Shown: piece by piece, positions 8,556 to 16,243 of the stretch
Position numbering within the stretch: the first letter of the stretch is position 1
How the letters are laid out: each line of letters begins with the position of its first letter
Assembly (NCBI GenBank): GCA_947627885.1
Contig: CANQXP010000013.1
Coordinates: forward strand, 1-39,866
Length of the DNA: 39,866 bases
Direction: 5' to 3'
DNA from: an uncultured Rikenella sp.
GTDB taxonomy: Bacteria; Bacteroidota; Bacteroidia; Bacteroidales; Rikenellaceae
Program-made: the position numbers and the translations under genes
The notes under the pieces: generated by a model
Told to the model about the DNA's origin: nothing
Databases searched by the model: none
Seen by the model: only the letters and a program-made list of their open reading frames with translations

Positions 8556-10568
8556 GTGTCCGCCAACCTGATCCAGATACTGCCCGACAACGTCGCCAAC
8601 CAGATCGCCGCCGGCGAAGTGGTTCAGCGTCCCGCGTCCATGGTCAAGGAGTTGATGGAGAACGCCGTCGATGCCGGGGCCTCGTCCGTCAGCGTCGTGG
8701 TGCGCGGCGGGGGAAAAAGCCTCGTGCAGGTGATCGACGACGGGAGCGGCATGGCATCGCAGGATGCCGTGCTCTGTTTTGCCCGGCACGCTACCTCCAA
8801 GATCCGGAAATCCGGCGACATCTTCGCCCTGCGCACCTTCGGGTTCCGCGGCGAAGCCCTGGCCTCCATCGCCTCCGTGGCCGAAGTCGAGCTTCGCACC
8901 CGCCGCGCCGAAGATGAGGTCGGGACCCTCGTTACCATTGCCGGGGGCACCGGAGCCGATGCTAAGACCGAGAGCGTCAGCTGTCCGCAAGGGACCCAGA
9001 TCACCGTGCGGAACCTCTTTTTCAACACCCCCGCCCGGCGGAAATTCCTCAAAGCCGACACCACCGAGACCAAACAGGTCATCGCCGAGTTCCAGCGGGT
9101 GGCCCTGTGCCATCCGGAGATCGCCTTTACCCTCGTAGCCGACGACAAGACCCTGTTCAACCTCGCTCCGGGGGGCCTCCGGCAGCGTATCGCCGCCATC
9201 GTGGGGCGCAAGACCGGCGACAAGTTGCTGGACGTGGATGTGGATACCCCCATCGTCCGGATCGGCGGATACATCGGACTGCCCGCCACCGCCAAGAAGA
9301 GCGGCACCGAGCAGTTCTTTTTCGTCAACGGACGGTACTTTCGAAGCGCGTACCTCCAAAAAGCGGTGGTCAGCGGGTACAGCAAGCTGCTACCCTACGG
9401 CTACACCCCCTCCTATTTTATCTACATACAGGTCGATCCCGCCCGGATCGACGTGAACATACACCCCCAGAAGACCGAGATCAAGTTCGAGGACGAGCAG
9501 GCCATGTGGCAGATGCTCGCCTCCGCCGTGGCGCGGAGTTTGGGGAAACACAACGTCGTGCCCATGCTCGACTTCGAGAATCCGGTTCCGGGGCTGGAGA
9601 TACCCGTCTACACCGGTTCCGGGACTTCCGGCGGAGCCAAAGAGATGCCCGCTCCGCCGCCGGTGTCGGTTCGGGACAACTACAACCCGTTCCGCAGCTA
9701 CGACCGCAAGGAGTGGGACGCGCCGTCGCCTGCCTCACGGGCCGTTTCCGGCCGCCCGAAAGCGTTCGACGACCCGGAACAGGCCCCGTTCACCGAGATG
9801 ATCCCGCCGTCGCTGACCATTCCCGACTTCGGGAGCCGGTCTTCCGGGCCGTCGTCGTTGCTGCCCGGCGAGGAGTCGTACAGCGACTACGAGTCGGCTG
9901 TGGGGGAGGCCGGGCAGGCCGTTCTGCCCCTCGACCCTGTTCCCGCTGCGGCTCCGAACGGCGGGGGAGGGACGCGAAGCCTCGTGTTCGGCGGCGGGAA
10001 ATATATCGTGACCACCACGGCGGACGGCGTGGTTATTATCGACCGGGCGCGGGCGAAGCTCAGGATTACCTACGAGGAGTTCCTCAAACGGGTGGAGAAC
10101 GACTTTTCGGTGGTGGGGCAGCGCGACCTGTTCCCTGAGACCGTCGAGCTGTCGCCTTCGGATCATTTTTTGCTGATGGAGCATACGTCGGAGCTGGCGG
10201 CGATGGGTTTCGACCTGCGGGATATGGGGGGATCGACCGTGGTGGTGTACGGCCTTCCCGTCGAGATGGGGAGTGACATTACTCCGGCCGGCGCGGTCGA
10301 GGAGTTGCTGGCGCAGATCAAGGAGGAGGGGGCGTCGCTGCGGGACAACCACCGCGAGCGGTTGGCGGCGGCGATGGCGCGGAGCTGTTGCGCCGCCCTG
10401 TTCGCCGGGGGCGGGAAGAACGGCGCGACGACAAGCGTCAGCGCTGTCGAGGCCGATGCGCTGGTGCGGCAACTGTTTGCCTGCGAAGAGCCGAACTATA
10501 CGCCGGACGGTAGGCCGGTGATGACCGTGGTTTCGGCTGCCGAGGCCGCGAAACGGCTGAAAAAATAG
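8556..10568 (+). CDS. mutL: DNA mismatch repair protein MutL
   Basis: MutL couples mismatch recognition by MutS to downstream repair steps. It is 670 residues. The N-terminal GHKL ATPase is intact: the AAGEVVQRPASMVKELMEN stretch contains the catalytic Glu and the Mg-binding Asn, followed by DDGSGM, RHATSKI and GFRGEALASI. A Pro/Ser/Gly-rich linker (about 340-470) leads to the C-terminal dimerisation domain. There the metal-binding endonuclease motif DQHA(X)2E is replaced by DRARAKLR, so strand nicking by MutL itself looks unlikely. The start is GTG at 8556 (reading SANLIQILPDNVANQIAAGE), since no in-frame ATG is placed to give the conserved N-terminus. Rhomboid and EEP genes follow, a neighbourhood seen in Bacteroidales. 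Confidence 0.95.
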   Translation: MSANLIQILPDNVANQIAAGEVVQRPASMVKELMENAVDAGASSVSVVVRGGGKSLVQVIDDGSGMASQDAVLCFARHATSKIRKSGDIFALRTFGFRGEALASIASVAEVELRTRRAEDEVGTLVTIAGGTGADAKTESVSCPQGTQITVRNLFFNTPARRKFLKADTTETKQVIAEFQRVALCHPEIAFTLVADDKTLFNLAPGGLRQRIAAIVGRKTGDKLLDVDVDTPIVRIGGYIGLPATAKKSGTEQFFFVNGRYFRSAYLQKAVVSGYSKLLPYGYTPSYFIYIQVDPARIDVNIHPQKTEIKFEDEQAMWQMLASAVARSLGKHNVVPMLDFENPVPGLEIPVYTGSGTSGGAKEMPAPPPVSVRDNYNPFRSYDRKEWDAPSPASRAVSGRPKAFDDPEQAPFTEMIPPSLTIPDFGSRSSGPSSLLPGEESYSDYESAVGEAGQAVLPLDPVPAAAPNGGGGTRSLVFGGGKYIVTTTADGVVIIDRARAKLRITYEEFLKRVENDFSVVGQRDLFPETVELSPSDHFLLMEHTSELAAMGFDLRDMGGSTVVVYGLPVEMGSDITPAGAVEELLAQIKEEGASLRDNHRERLAAAMARSCCAALFAGGGKNGATTSVSAVEADALVRQLFACEEPNYTPDGRPVMTVVSAAEAAKRLKK

Positions 10569-10935
10569 GGGATGGCGGGGCGCTCCGGCCTTGCCCGCTG
10601 GCGCGGGAAAGATTTTCATCCCGGAGCGCAAGGCCGAACCCGAGAGAGCGAGTAGCGCGTTCCGTCAGGAACGCCGGGCGGACCCGTTGGGTCTTTTGCT
10701 GGTGTTTTTAAGGATTCATGGGGGCAGGGGCGCCCGAATCGGGTAGTTACAGCCGATAAAACAGGCTACGCCTGCGCGGTAGCGGTCAGGCCGGAGCCAC
10801 CCCGGGCGTAGGCCTGCAAGCAGTCCACGCTGGCTCCGGCCGAATCGATTTAGTCCCCGTGTCAGCGGCGGCCCGGATAGATTAGTTACAGCCGGCAGGA
10901 CACCCGACCGCCTGCCGCATCGGCCGCTCCAACAA
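10569..10935. repeat. Repeat mosaic between mutL and the rhomboid gene
   Basis: This gene-free block holds a GCGTTCC-GTCA-GGAACGC hairpin (10657-10674) before CCGGGCG, then a GTAGTTACAGCC module at 10743-10754 with a CAGGC-TAC-GCCTG hairpin at 10762-10774. A GGCCGGAGCCA/TGGCTCCGGCC inverted pair is at 10789-10799 and 10831-10841. Another TTAGTTACAGCC variant lies near 10882-10893. Confidence 0.8.
10663..10785 (+). repeat. 123-bp direct repeat, copy 1
   Basis: This stretch matches 14736-14858 over its whole length, 123 bases in each, with about three substitutions by eye and no gaps. It includes GGCGGACCCGTTGGGTC, the ATTCATGGG segment, and the GTAGTTACAGCC module with its AGGCTACGCCT hairpin. 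It lies downstream of mutL, and the other copy lies downstream of dapD in the same orientation. Confidence 0.85.
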
Positions 10936-11658
10936 ATGAAGAAACACAAGAGACGAATGAACAACAATAACATTTTCGGTGCGCGCGGCGGCTCCTCGTG
11001 GGGCCAGAGCGTGGTGATGAACCTCATTATCCTGAACGTCATCGTATTCCTGGCCCAGACCCTGCTGCCGCAGGGGATCGGCGGCGAGCGGATGATCGAC
11101 CTGTTCGGCCTGCACTTCTGGAAATCGCCCGATTTCCGCATCTGGCAGCCCGTCACCTACATGTTTCTGCACGGCGGCTTCTCGCATATCTTTTTCAACA
11201 TGTTCGCCCTGTGGATGTTCGGGCGCATCCTCGAATACGACATGGGCTCGAAGCGCTTCCTGCTCTTCTACCTCGTCTGCGGCGTGGGGGCCGGATTGTG
11301 CAACCTCGCCGTCAACTGGTTCGAGTACGACCATTTCGTCAGCCTCGGTTACGCCCAGGCGGCGCCCCAGCAATTGCAGATGTGGGCCGACAACATAGTG
11401 ACCATCGGCGCCTCCGGAGCCGTGTTCGGCGTGCTGCTCGCCTTCGGGATGTTCCACCCCAACGACCGCATCATGCTGCTTATTCCGCCGATCCCGATGA
11501 AAGCCAAATGGTTCGTCATCGCCTACGGCGTGCTGGAACTTTTCCTCGGCGTCACCCAGCAGGGATCCAATATCGCCCACTTCGCCCACGTCGGCGGGAT
11601 GCTCTTCGGATTCCTCCTCCTGGTGCTGTGGAAGAAGACCGGGAAGATATATTATTAA
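10936..11658 (+). CDS. Rhomboid-family intramembrane serine protease
   Basis: The protein has 240 residues and about six membrane segments. It carries the rhomboid catalytic dyad: Ser160 in GASGAVFG (the GxSG motif) and His218 in AHFAHVGG. The conserved His/Asn region HGGFSHIFFNMFALWMFG is at about residues 79-96. Rhomboids cleave transmembrane helices of substrate proteins; the substrate here cannot be told from sequence. Starts at 10936 or 10957 (second Met) are both possible, and neither affects the core. It sits between mutL and an EEP-domain gene. A closing KKTGKIYY tail follows the last membrane segment. Confidence 0.92.
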   Translation: MKKHKRRMNNNNIFGARGGSSWGQSVVMNLIILNVIVFLAQTLLPQGIGGERMIDLFGLHFWKSPDFRIWQPVTYMFLHGGFSHIFFNMFALWMFGRILEYDMGSKRFLLFYLVCGVGAGLCNLAVNWFEYDHFVSLGYAQAAPQQLQMWADNIVTIGASGAVFGVLLAFGMFHPNDRIMLLIPPIPMKAKWFVIAYGVLELFLGVTQQGSNIAHFAHVGGMLFGFLLLVLWKKTGKIYY

Positions 11659-12335
11659 TTATACGATCGTTTAAACTGTTGCCATTCTTCGTTTTCGGGC
11701 CGGAGCCAGCGAGGCCCAAACCGAGCAAAGCGAGAGTTAACTGCGCTACGCTTGTTTTCCTCCTCGCCGTTCGGCCAAGCGAAAATTTTCGCTTGCCTCT
11801 CACTGGCAGCGTCGGTTGCAGGCCTTCGCCGGGGGTGGCTCCGGCCTGCCCGCTGCCGCGGGGACTCATGTTTAAACGATCCCTTGACTGCCGCCAAGCG
11901 GCCTCGCCCAATGGCGGCGGCCCGAATGGGGTAGTTACAGCCATCAAGACAGGCAACGCCTGCCGCGTCAGCGGTCAGCCCGCAGCCCCCGGCAGCGGAG
12001 GGCTGAACTCGCGACGCTCGTTATTCGCCTCCGCCGGCTGCGGACTGATTCATGTATCAGCGGCGGAACCGCATGGGTAGATAGGCGCAAGGCCGAACAC
12101 AGCCCGGCTGGAGTGCCCAGCGACACCGATGGCTCCGGCCCGAAAAGAAGAAGGGCAACAAAACGATCCCTTGACCGCCACCATAAGCGCCCCGCCCGCA
12201 TAAAAGCGAAAAGCCGCCATTCGTAAGAATGGCCGGCGCGCCCTGAGGGATAGGGCGCGTCAAATCGGATAACGGAAAGTCCTCCCGGACAAAAGGACGA
12301 AACATCATTACATCAGAAAAAGAGTACCGAAATCC
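11659..12335. repeat. Repeat mosaic with 12-bp inverted-repeat boundaries
   Basis: No credible gene is seen in these 677 bases. GATCGTTTAAAC (11665-11676) and GTTTAAACGATC (11870-11881) are perfect 12-base inverted repeats enclosing a 193-base core that contains a GGCCGGAGCC/GGCTCCGGCC arm pair. A GTAGTTACAGCC module is at 11931-11942 with a CAGGC-AAC-GCCTG hairpin at 11950-11962. The segment AAACGATCCCTTGAC recurs at 11874 and 12161. A GCCATTC-GTAA-GAATGGC hairpin lies at 12216-12233, followed by CGGCGC. Confidence 0.75.
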
Positions 12336-13559
12336 ATGAGTGCCAGCCGCAACAGCGCAGGAAACGAATACTACTACATCGACCAGAGCCGCCCCGTCAA
12401 CGTGTGGCGCGTGCTGCTCGACATCTTCCTCGTGCTGCTCACCCTTGGTTTGGCCGCCGGGTTGGTCATGGCCTACCTCTCCACCGGCATCAGCCCTGAG
12501 AGGAATTGGGTATTCGCCTTCTTCGGCCTCGGCGCCCCCTTCCTGTTCCTGGGCAACTTCGTGATGTTCCTGGTTTGGGTCGTCCGTTGGCGGTGGTGGG
12601 CCCTCATTCCCGCCGTGACCCTGCTGCTCGGCATCGGGCACCTTCGACCCCTGGTCCGGTTCGACTTCCGGAAAGACTACCAGGTCGAAGAGAGCGATCC
12701 CGGAGCCGTCGCCGCCCGGCGCAAAGACCCCGCCCAGCTCGCCGTGCTCACCTACAACGTCCACGGCTTCACCCGCGGCCAGACCGAACACCGCGGCTAC
12801 CTGCGCACCCTCGACAGCATCGCCGCCTACGTGCGGCGCATGCAGCCCGACATCATCTGCTTCCAGGAGTACGAGACCATGACCTCCGACGACGTGCAGC
12901 GCATCGACAGCCTCTACCGCGAATGGCCTTACCGCTCCTATAACTTCATCTACGGCGGCAAAGGCGACATCGGGTACGGCACCGCCGTTTTCAGCCGCCT
13001 GCCCATCCTGGAGGCCCGGCGCACCATCTTCGAAGGGTCCGCCAACTCCCTGCTGCGGGCCGACCTGCTGACCCCAGCCGGCGATACCGTGCGCCTGTTC
13101 AACAACCATTTGCAGTCCACCCAGGTCGACGAGCTCAGCCAGGAACGCGTCGAACGGCTCCAGGTGCGCGGCCAGGACGGCGCCGAGCAATTCGTGCGCA
13201 GCCTCGGTTCCCGGCTCAAGGCCAACTACCGGCGGCGCGCCGTGCAAGTCGACACCGTTTCGCGGATGATCGCCTCGTCGCCCTATCCGGTCATCGTTGT
13301 CGGCGACTTCAACGACACCCCCGTCTCCTATACCTACAAAAAGATGCGCGGCGGGCTGGAAGACACCTTCATCAATGCCGGCGCCGGATTCGCCTATACC
13401 TACAACCGACTCTTCTCGATGCTCCGCATCGACTACATATTCCACTCCCCGGTGTTCGAGACCCTCGGCTACCGCTCCGACGGGCTGCCGTGGTCTGACC
13501 ACAACCCCGTCTTCGTGCGGATGCGGCGGGTACCCGGCGCGAAAGGAAGCGGGAAATGA
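12336..13559 (+). CDS. Membrane-anchored endonuclease/exonuclease/phosphatase (EEP) family protein
   Basis: The 407-residue protein has three predicted membrane segments in its first 110 residues, followed by an EEP fold. Catalytic landmarks of the family are present in order: LTYNVHGF (Asn), ICFQEYE (metal-binding Glu), NNHLQSTQ, VVGDFNDTP (Asp and Asn) and WSDHNPVF (Asp-His) near the C-terminus. EEP proteins hydrolyse phosphodiester or phosphomonoester bonds in nucleic acids, phosphoinositides or similar molecules; the substrate cannot be assigned here. With the catalytic domain after the third membrane segment it may face the periplasm, which would argue against a role in DNA repair. It follows the rhomboid gene with a repeat block between them. 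Confidence 0.9.
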   Translation: MSASRNSAGNEYYYIDQSRPVNVWRVLLDIFLVLLTLGLAAGLVMAYLSTGISPERNWVFAFFGLGAPFLFLGNFVMFLVWVVRWRWWALIPAVTLLLGIGHLRPLVRFDFRKDYQVEESDPGAVAARRKDPAQLAVLTYNVHGFTRGQTEHRGYLRTLDSIAAYVRRMQPDIICFQEYETMTSDDVQRIDSLYREWPYRSYNFIYGGKGDIGYGTAVFSRLPILEARRTIFEGSANSLLRADLLTPAGDTVRLFNNHLQSTQVDELSQERVERLQVRGQDGAEQFVRSLGSRLKANYRRRAVQVDTVSRMIASSPYPVIVVGDFNDTPVSYTYKKMRGGLEDTFINAGAGFAYTYNRLFSMLRIDYIFHSPVFETLGYRSDGLPWSDHNPVFVRMRRVPGAKGSGK

Positions 13560-13686
13560 CCGTTCTCCGGATCCTCGTGCGGCCCGCGGCTGCAAGGGGC
13601 TTCAGCCCCGCGCGGGGGGAGGCGCGGGCTGTCCTTTCGCCCAAAGGCGAAAGGAGATATCTGACAAACAATAAAAACAATTGAAT
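13560..13686. repeat. Two compact hairpins upstream of dapD
   Basis: GGGGC-TTCA-GCCCC lies at 13596-13609 and CTTTCGCC-CAAA-GGCGAAAG at 13634-13653. The first resembles the variable-stem tetraloop hairpins seen in other intergenic blocks. The second is a clean 8-bp stem 33 bases before the dapD ATG. It lacks a T run, so it is not an obvious terminator; a leader structure is possible. Confidence 0.55.
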
Positions 13687-14511
13687 ATGGAACTGACAGA
13701 ACTCAGGAAAACGATCGAAGCCGTCTGGGATGACCGCGGCCTGCTCGATCGCCCCGACTCGCAGGAGGCCATCCGGCAGGTCATCGAACTCCTCGACAAA
13801 GGGAAACTGCGCACCGCCCAACCCCTCGGCGACGGCACGTGGCAGGTCAACGAATGGGTCAAGAAAGCCGTCATTCTCTACTTCCCCATCCAGAAAATGC
13901 GGAAAATGAGCAGCGGCGACATCGAATTTTTCGACAAGATGGAGACCAAGCAGGACTTCGAATCGCTGGGCGTGCGCGTGGTGCCCAACGGCGTGGCCCG
14001 GTACGGATCTTACTTGGCGCCCGGCGTCATTATGATGCCCTCATACGTCAATATCGGGGCCTATGTGGATTCGGGCACGATGGTCGATACGTGGGCCACC
14101 GTCGGGTCGTGCGCCCAGATCGGCAAGAGCGTCCATCTGTCCGGCGGCGTGGGCATCGGCGGCGTGCTGGAGCCGGTACAGGCCGCGCCCGTGATTATCG
14201 AAGACCACTGCTTTATCGGCTCCCGGTGCATCATCGTCGAAGGGGCGCATATCGGCGCCGAGGCCGTGCTGGGGGCCAACGTCGTGATCACCGGGTCGAC
14301 CAAGATCATCGACGTGACCGCCGCCGACCCCGTCCAGTATAAAGGGTACGTGCCGCCGCGTTCGGTGGTGATCCCCGGCTCCTACACCAAGCATTTTCCC
14401 GCCGGGGAGTATCAGGTGCCCTGCGCCCTGATCATCGGCCGGCGCAAAGAGTCCACCGACCGCAAGACCACGCTGAACGACGCCCTGCGCGACTTCGGCG
14501 TGTCGGCATAG
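13687..14511 (+). CDS. dapD: 2,3,4,5-tetrahydropyridine-2,6-dicarboxylate N-succinyltransferase
   Basis: DapD transfers succinyl from succinyl-CoA to tetrahydrodipicolinate in the succinylase branch of diaminopimelate/lysine synthesis, in the cytoplasm. The protein has 274 residues from the ATG at 13687; a TTG two codons earlier is less likely. An N-terminal helical domain is followed by a left-handed beta-helix of hexapeptide repeats (about residues 100-235), with landmarks ARYGSYLAPGVIMMPSYVNIG, VDSGTMVDTWATVGSCAQIG and VGIGGVLEP. Length and domain order are normal. The gene looks monocistronic, with a terminator 43 bases downstream. Having dapD implies the succinylase route; many Bacteroidales instead use DapL, so this is useful taxonomically. 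Confidence 0.95.
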   Translation: MELTELRKTIEAVWDDRGLLDRPDSQEAIRQVIELLDKGKLRTAQPLGDGTWQVNEWVKKAVILYFPIQKMRKMSSGDIEFFDKMETKQDFESLGVRVVPNGVARYGSYLAPGVIMMPSYVNIGAYVDSGTMVDTWATVGSCAQIGKSVHLSGGVGIGGVLEPVQAAPVIIEDHCFIGSRCIIVEGAHIGAEAVLGANVVITGSTKIIDVTAADPVQYKGYVPPRSVVIPGSYTKHFPAGEYQVPCALIIGRRKESTDRKTTLNDALRDFGVSA

Positions 14512-14553
14512 GGGCCGGGCTGACCCTCTTTTTCCGTCCCGCGTTTATTTTAT

Positions 14554-14574
14554 GGCCCCGCACGGGGCCTTTTT
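14554..14574 (+). terminator. Intrinsic terminator of dapD
   Basis: Stem GGCCCC (14554-14559) with a GCAC loop pairs with GGGGCC (14564-14569), followed by five T. It lies just downstream of the dapD stop. Confidence 0.8.
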
Positions 14575-15397
14575 CATCCTCTTTTTTCGGTTCGGAGCCA
14601 GCGAGGGACGCTTTGCGGCCCTGTGCCGGGGGTGGCTCCGGGCCGTCCGCTGACGCGGGGCCTTTTTATATCCTTTAGTTAGTTTCGGGTCGTGCGCCCG
14701 CTGACGCGATTAGACGATGAGCGAAAAGCGTGTTTCGTCAGGAACGCCGGGCGGACCCGTTGGGTCTTTTGCTGGTTTTTTTAAGGATTCATGGGAGCAG
14801 GGGCGCCCGAATCGGGTAGTTACAGCCGATAAAACAGGCTACGCCTGCGCGGCAGCGGCGGCCCGGTCGCGGGCGCGCCGAATTAACATGGGAACCCTGC
14901 TACTCGCTCTCCGAGAGTTCGGGCCGCCGCCAGGGAGCGAAGCGCCAAAGGCGCTTGGCGGCAGGCCCGCCATTGACATGGAAATCCAGCTTTGCCGTTC
15001 GGCGGGGCTAAACAGCCGAGCGTGGAGCGAGGCTGCGCAAACAGCTACTCACACCGGCCAGATTCAGAGCGCCTGCGCCTCCACGGTTCGTCGTTTGAAT
15101 GGAAGGTCGGTTATTCATTTTTCCGTATTCGGCCCAGCGCCATCCCCGGAGCGGCCCGCAGGGCCGCTGGCGCAAGACCGCCGTTGTAACGGAGACCTTC
15201 CCGCCGCGCGGTGGCTTCAATTAGAATCAAAGCCGCGCGGCGTAACGCAACGCGTTCGCGTCTCGCCGCCATCGGCACGAAAACGGATTACATACACAAC
15301 ACGCAGGGAAAACCATCCGGTTTTCCCTGCCGCGCTATTTCAAGGGCCCGTCTTGCATGTCCTACGCCGGAATCGGGTAAATCCCGTTTCGGATTTG
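14575..15397. repeat. Repeat mosaic between convergent dapD and nth
   Basis: These 820 bases hold no credible gene. An inverted arm pair CGGAGCCA (14593-14600) and TGGCTCCG (14633-14640) comes first; this section nearly duplicates 31469-31530. The second 123-bp repeat copy follows. A GCGGCAGGCCCGCCATTGAC module near 14958 recurs at 34580. Near 15303-15330 there is a long hairpin with arms GCAGGGAAAAC and GTTTTCCCTGC, which could serve as the nth terminator although it has no clear T run on the minus strand. Confidence 0.7.
14736..14858 (+). repeat. 123-bp direct repeat, copy 2
   Basis: This is the partner of 10663-10785, in the same orientation. Differences seen by eye are one base in the T-rich tract, GGGGGCAG against GGGAGCAG, and one base after the GCGCGG. 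It includes a GTTTC-GTCA-GGAAC hairpin, the GTAGTTACAGCC module (14816-14827) and the CAGGC-TAC-GCCTG hairpin (14835-14847). Confidence 0.85.
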
Positions 15398-16063
15398 TCA
15401 CGCCTGTTTCTTCCCCTCCGCCTTCTTCAGCTCCCGCTGCCGGTGACGGCACCACGGCGCAATGCCGCACGTTTCGCACTTCGGCGCCCGCGCCGTGCAG
15501 ACATAGCGCCCGTGCAGGATCAGCCAGTGGTGCGCCGTTCCCAGCAACTCCCGCGGAATATGCGCCACCAGCGCCCGTTCCGTTTGCAGCGGGTTCTTCG
15601 ACCCCGTCGTCAGCCCGATCCGCTCCGCCACCCGGAACACATGCGTGTCCACCGCCATCGCCGGCTTTCCGTAAGCCACCGACACGATCACATTGGCCGT
15701 CTTGCGTCCCACCCCTTGCAGCGTCACCAACTCCTCCACCGTGTCCGGCACCCGTCCCCCGTAGACCTCCTCCAGCCTTCGGGCCATCGCCACCAGGTGC
15801 TCCGCCTTAGAATTCGGGTACGACACCGAGCGGACATACTCGAACACCTCGTCCGGCGTCGTGTCGGCCAGGTGGCGCGGGGTCGGGAACCGCTCGAACA
15901 ACGCCGGGGTCACCATATTCACCCGCTTGTCCGTGCACTGCGCCGACAGCATCACCGCCACCAGCAGCTCGTACGGCGTGCGGTAGTGCAATTCCGTTTC
16001 CGCCACCGGCATATTTTCCGAGAACCAGCCTATGATCCCCGCGAACCTCTCCTTAACAGTCAT
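15398..16063 (-). CDS. nth: Endonuclease III (DNA glycosylase / AP lyase)
   Basis: Nth removes oxidised pyrimidines and cleaves the resulting abasic site in base-excision repair. It has 221 residues, the usual size. The helix-hairpin-helix LQGVGRKTANV contains catalytic Lys121. The following AVDTHVFRV contains the catalytic Asp139. The C-terminal [4Fe-4S] ligands follow the exact C-x6-C-x2-C-x5-C spacing (CTARAPKCETCGIAPWC). A Lys-rich tail ends the protein. It is read on the minus strand, divergent from the GH2 gene and convergent with dapD. Confidence 0.96.
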   Translation of the reverse strand: MTVKERFAGIIGWFSENMPVAETELHYRTPYELLVAVMLSAQCTDKRVNMVTPALFERFPTPRHLADTTPDEVFEYVRSVSYPNSKAEHLVAMARRLEEVYGGRVPDTVEELVTLQGVGRKTANVIVSVAYGKPAMAVDTHVFRVAERIGLTTGSKNPLQTERALVAHIPRELLGTAHHWLILHGRYVCTARAPKCETCGIAPWCRHRQRELKKAEGKKQA

Positions 16064-16083
16064 AATCGATCGGATTTATGCCG

Positions 16084-16091
16084 TAAAGGTA
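16084..16091 (-). promoter_or_regulatory. Probable -7 promoter element for nth
   Basis: On the minus strand this reads TACCTTTA, one base from the TAnnTTTG consensus, 20 bases upstream of the nth start codon. Confidence 0.5.
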
Positions 16092-16212
16092 GCGAAAAAT
16101 CATCCATAGCGCCGCGCGGCGGAACCCGCGAAGAAATATTATCTTTACATCCTGTATCATGTCAGGGTCGTTCCCGCCGCCCGGATCGTTCCGATTTACG
16201 CCCCCCTTTCAT

Positions 16213-16220
16213 TATATTTG
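16213..16220 (+). promoter_or_regulatory. -7 promoter element for the GH2 gene
   Basis: TATATTTG matches the Bacteroidota -7 consensus exactly, 23 bases before the ATG at 16244. A second, weaker candidate TATCTTTA is at 16140-16147. No clear TTTG -33 element was found. Confidence 0.6.
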
Positions 16221-16243
16221 CAGACGACATACATACCGCAGCC

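Noticed and set aside
14717-16243. A 500-codon N-terminal extension of the GH2 reading frame
   Set aside because: It runs through repeat modules and across nth on the other strand; the signal peptide and promoter place the true start at 16244.
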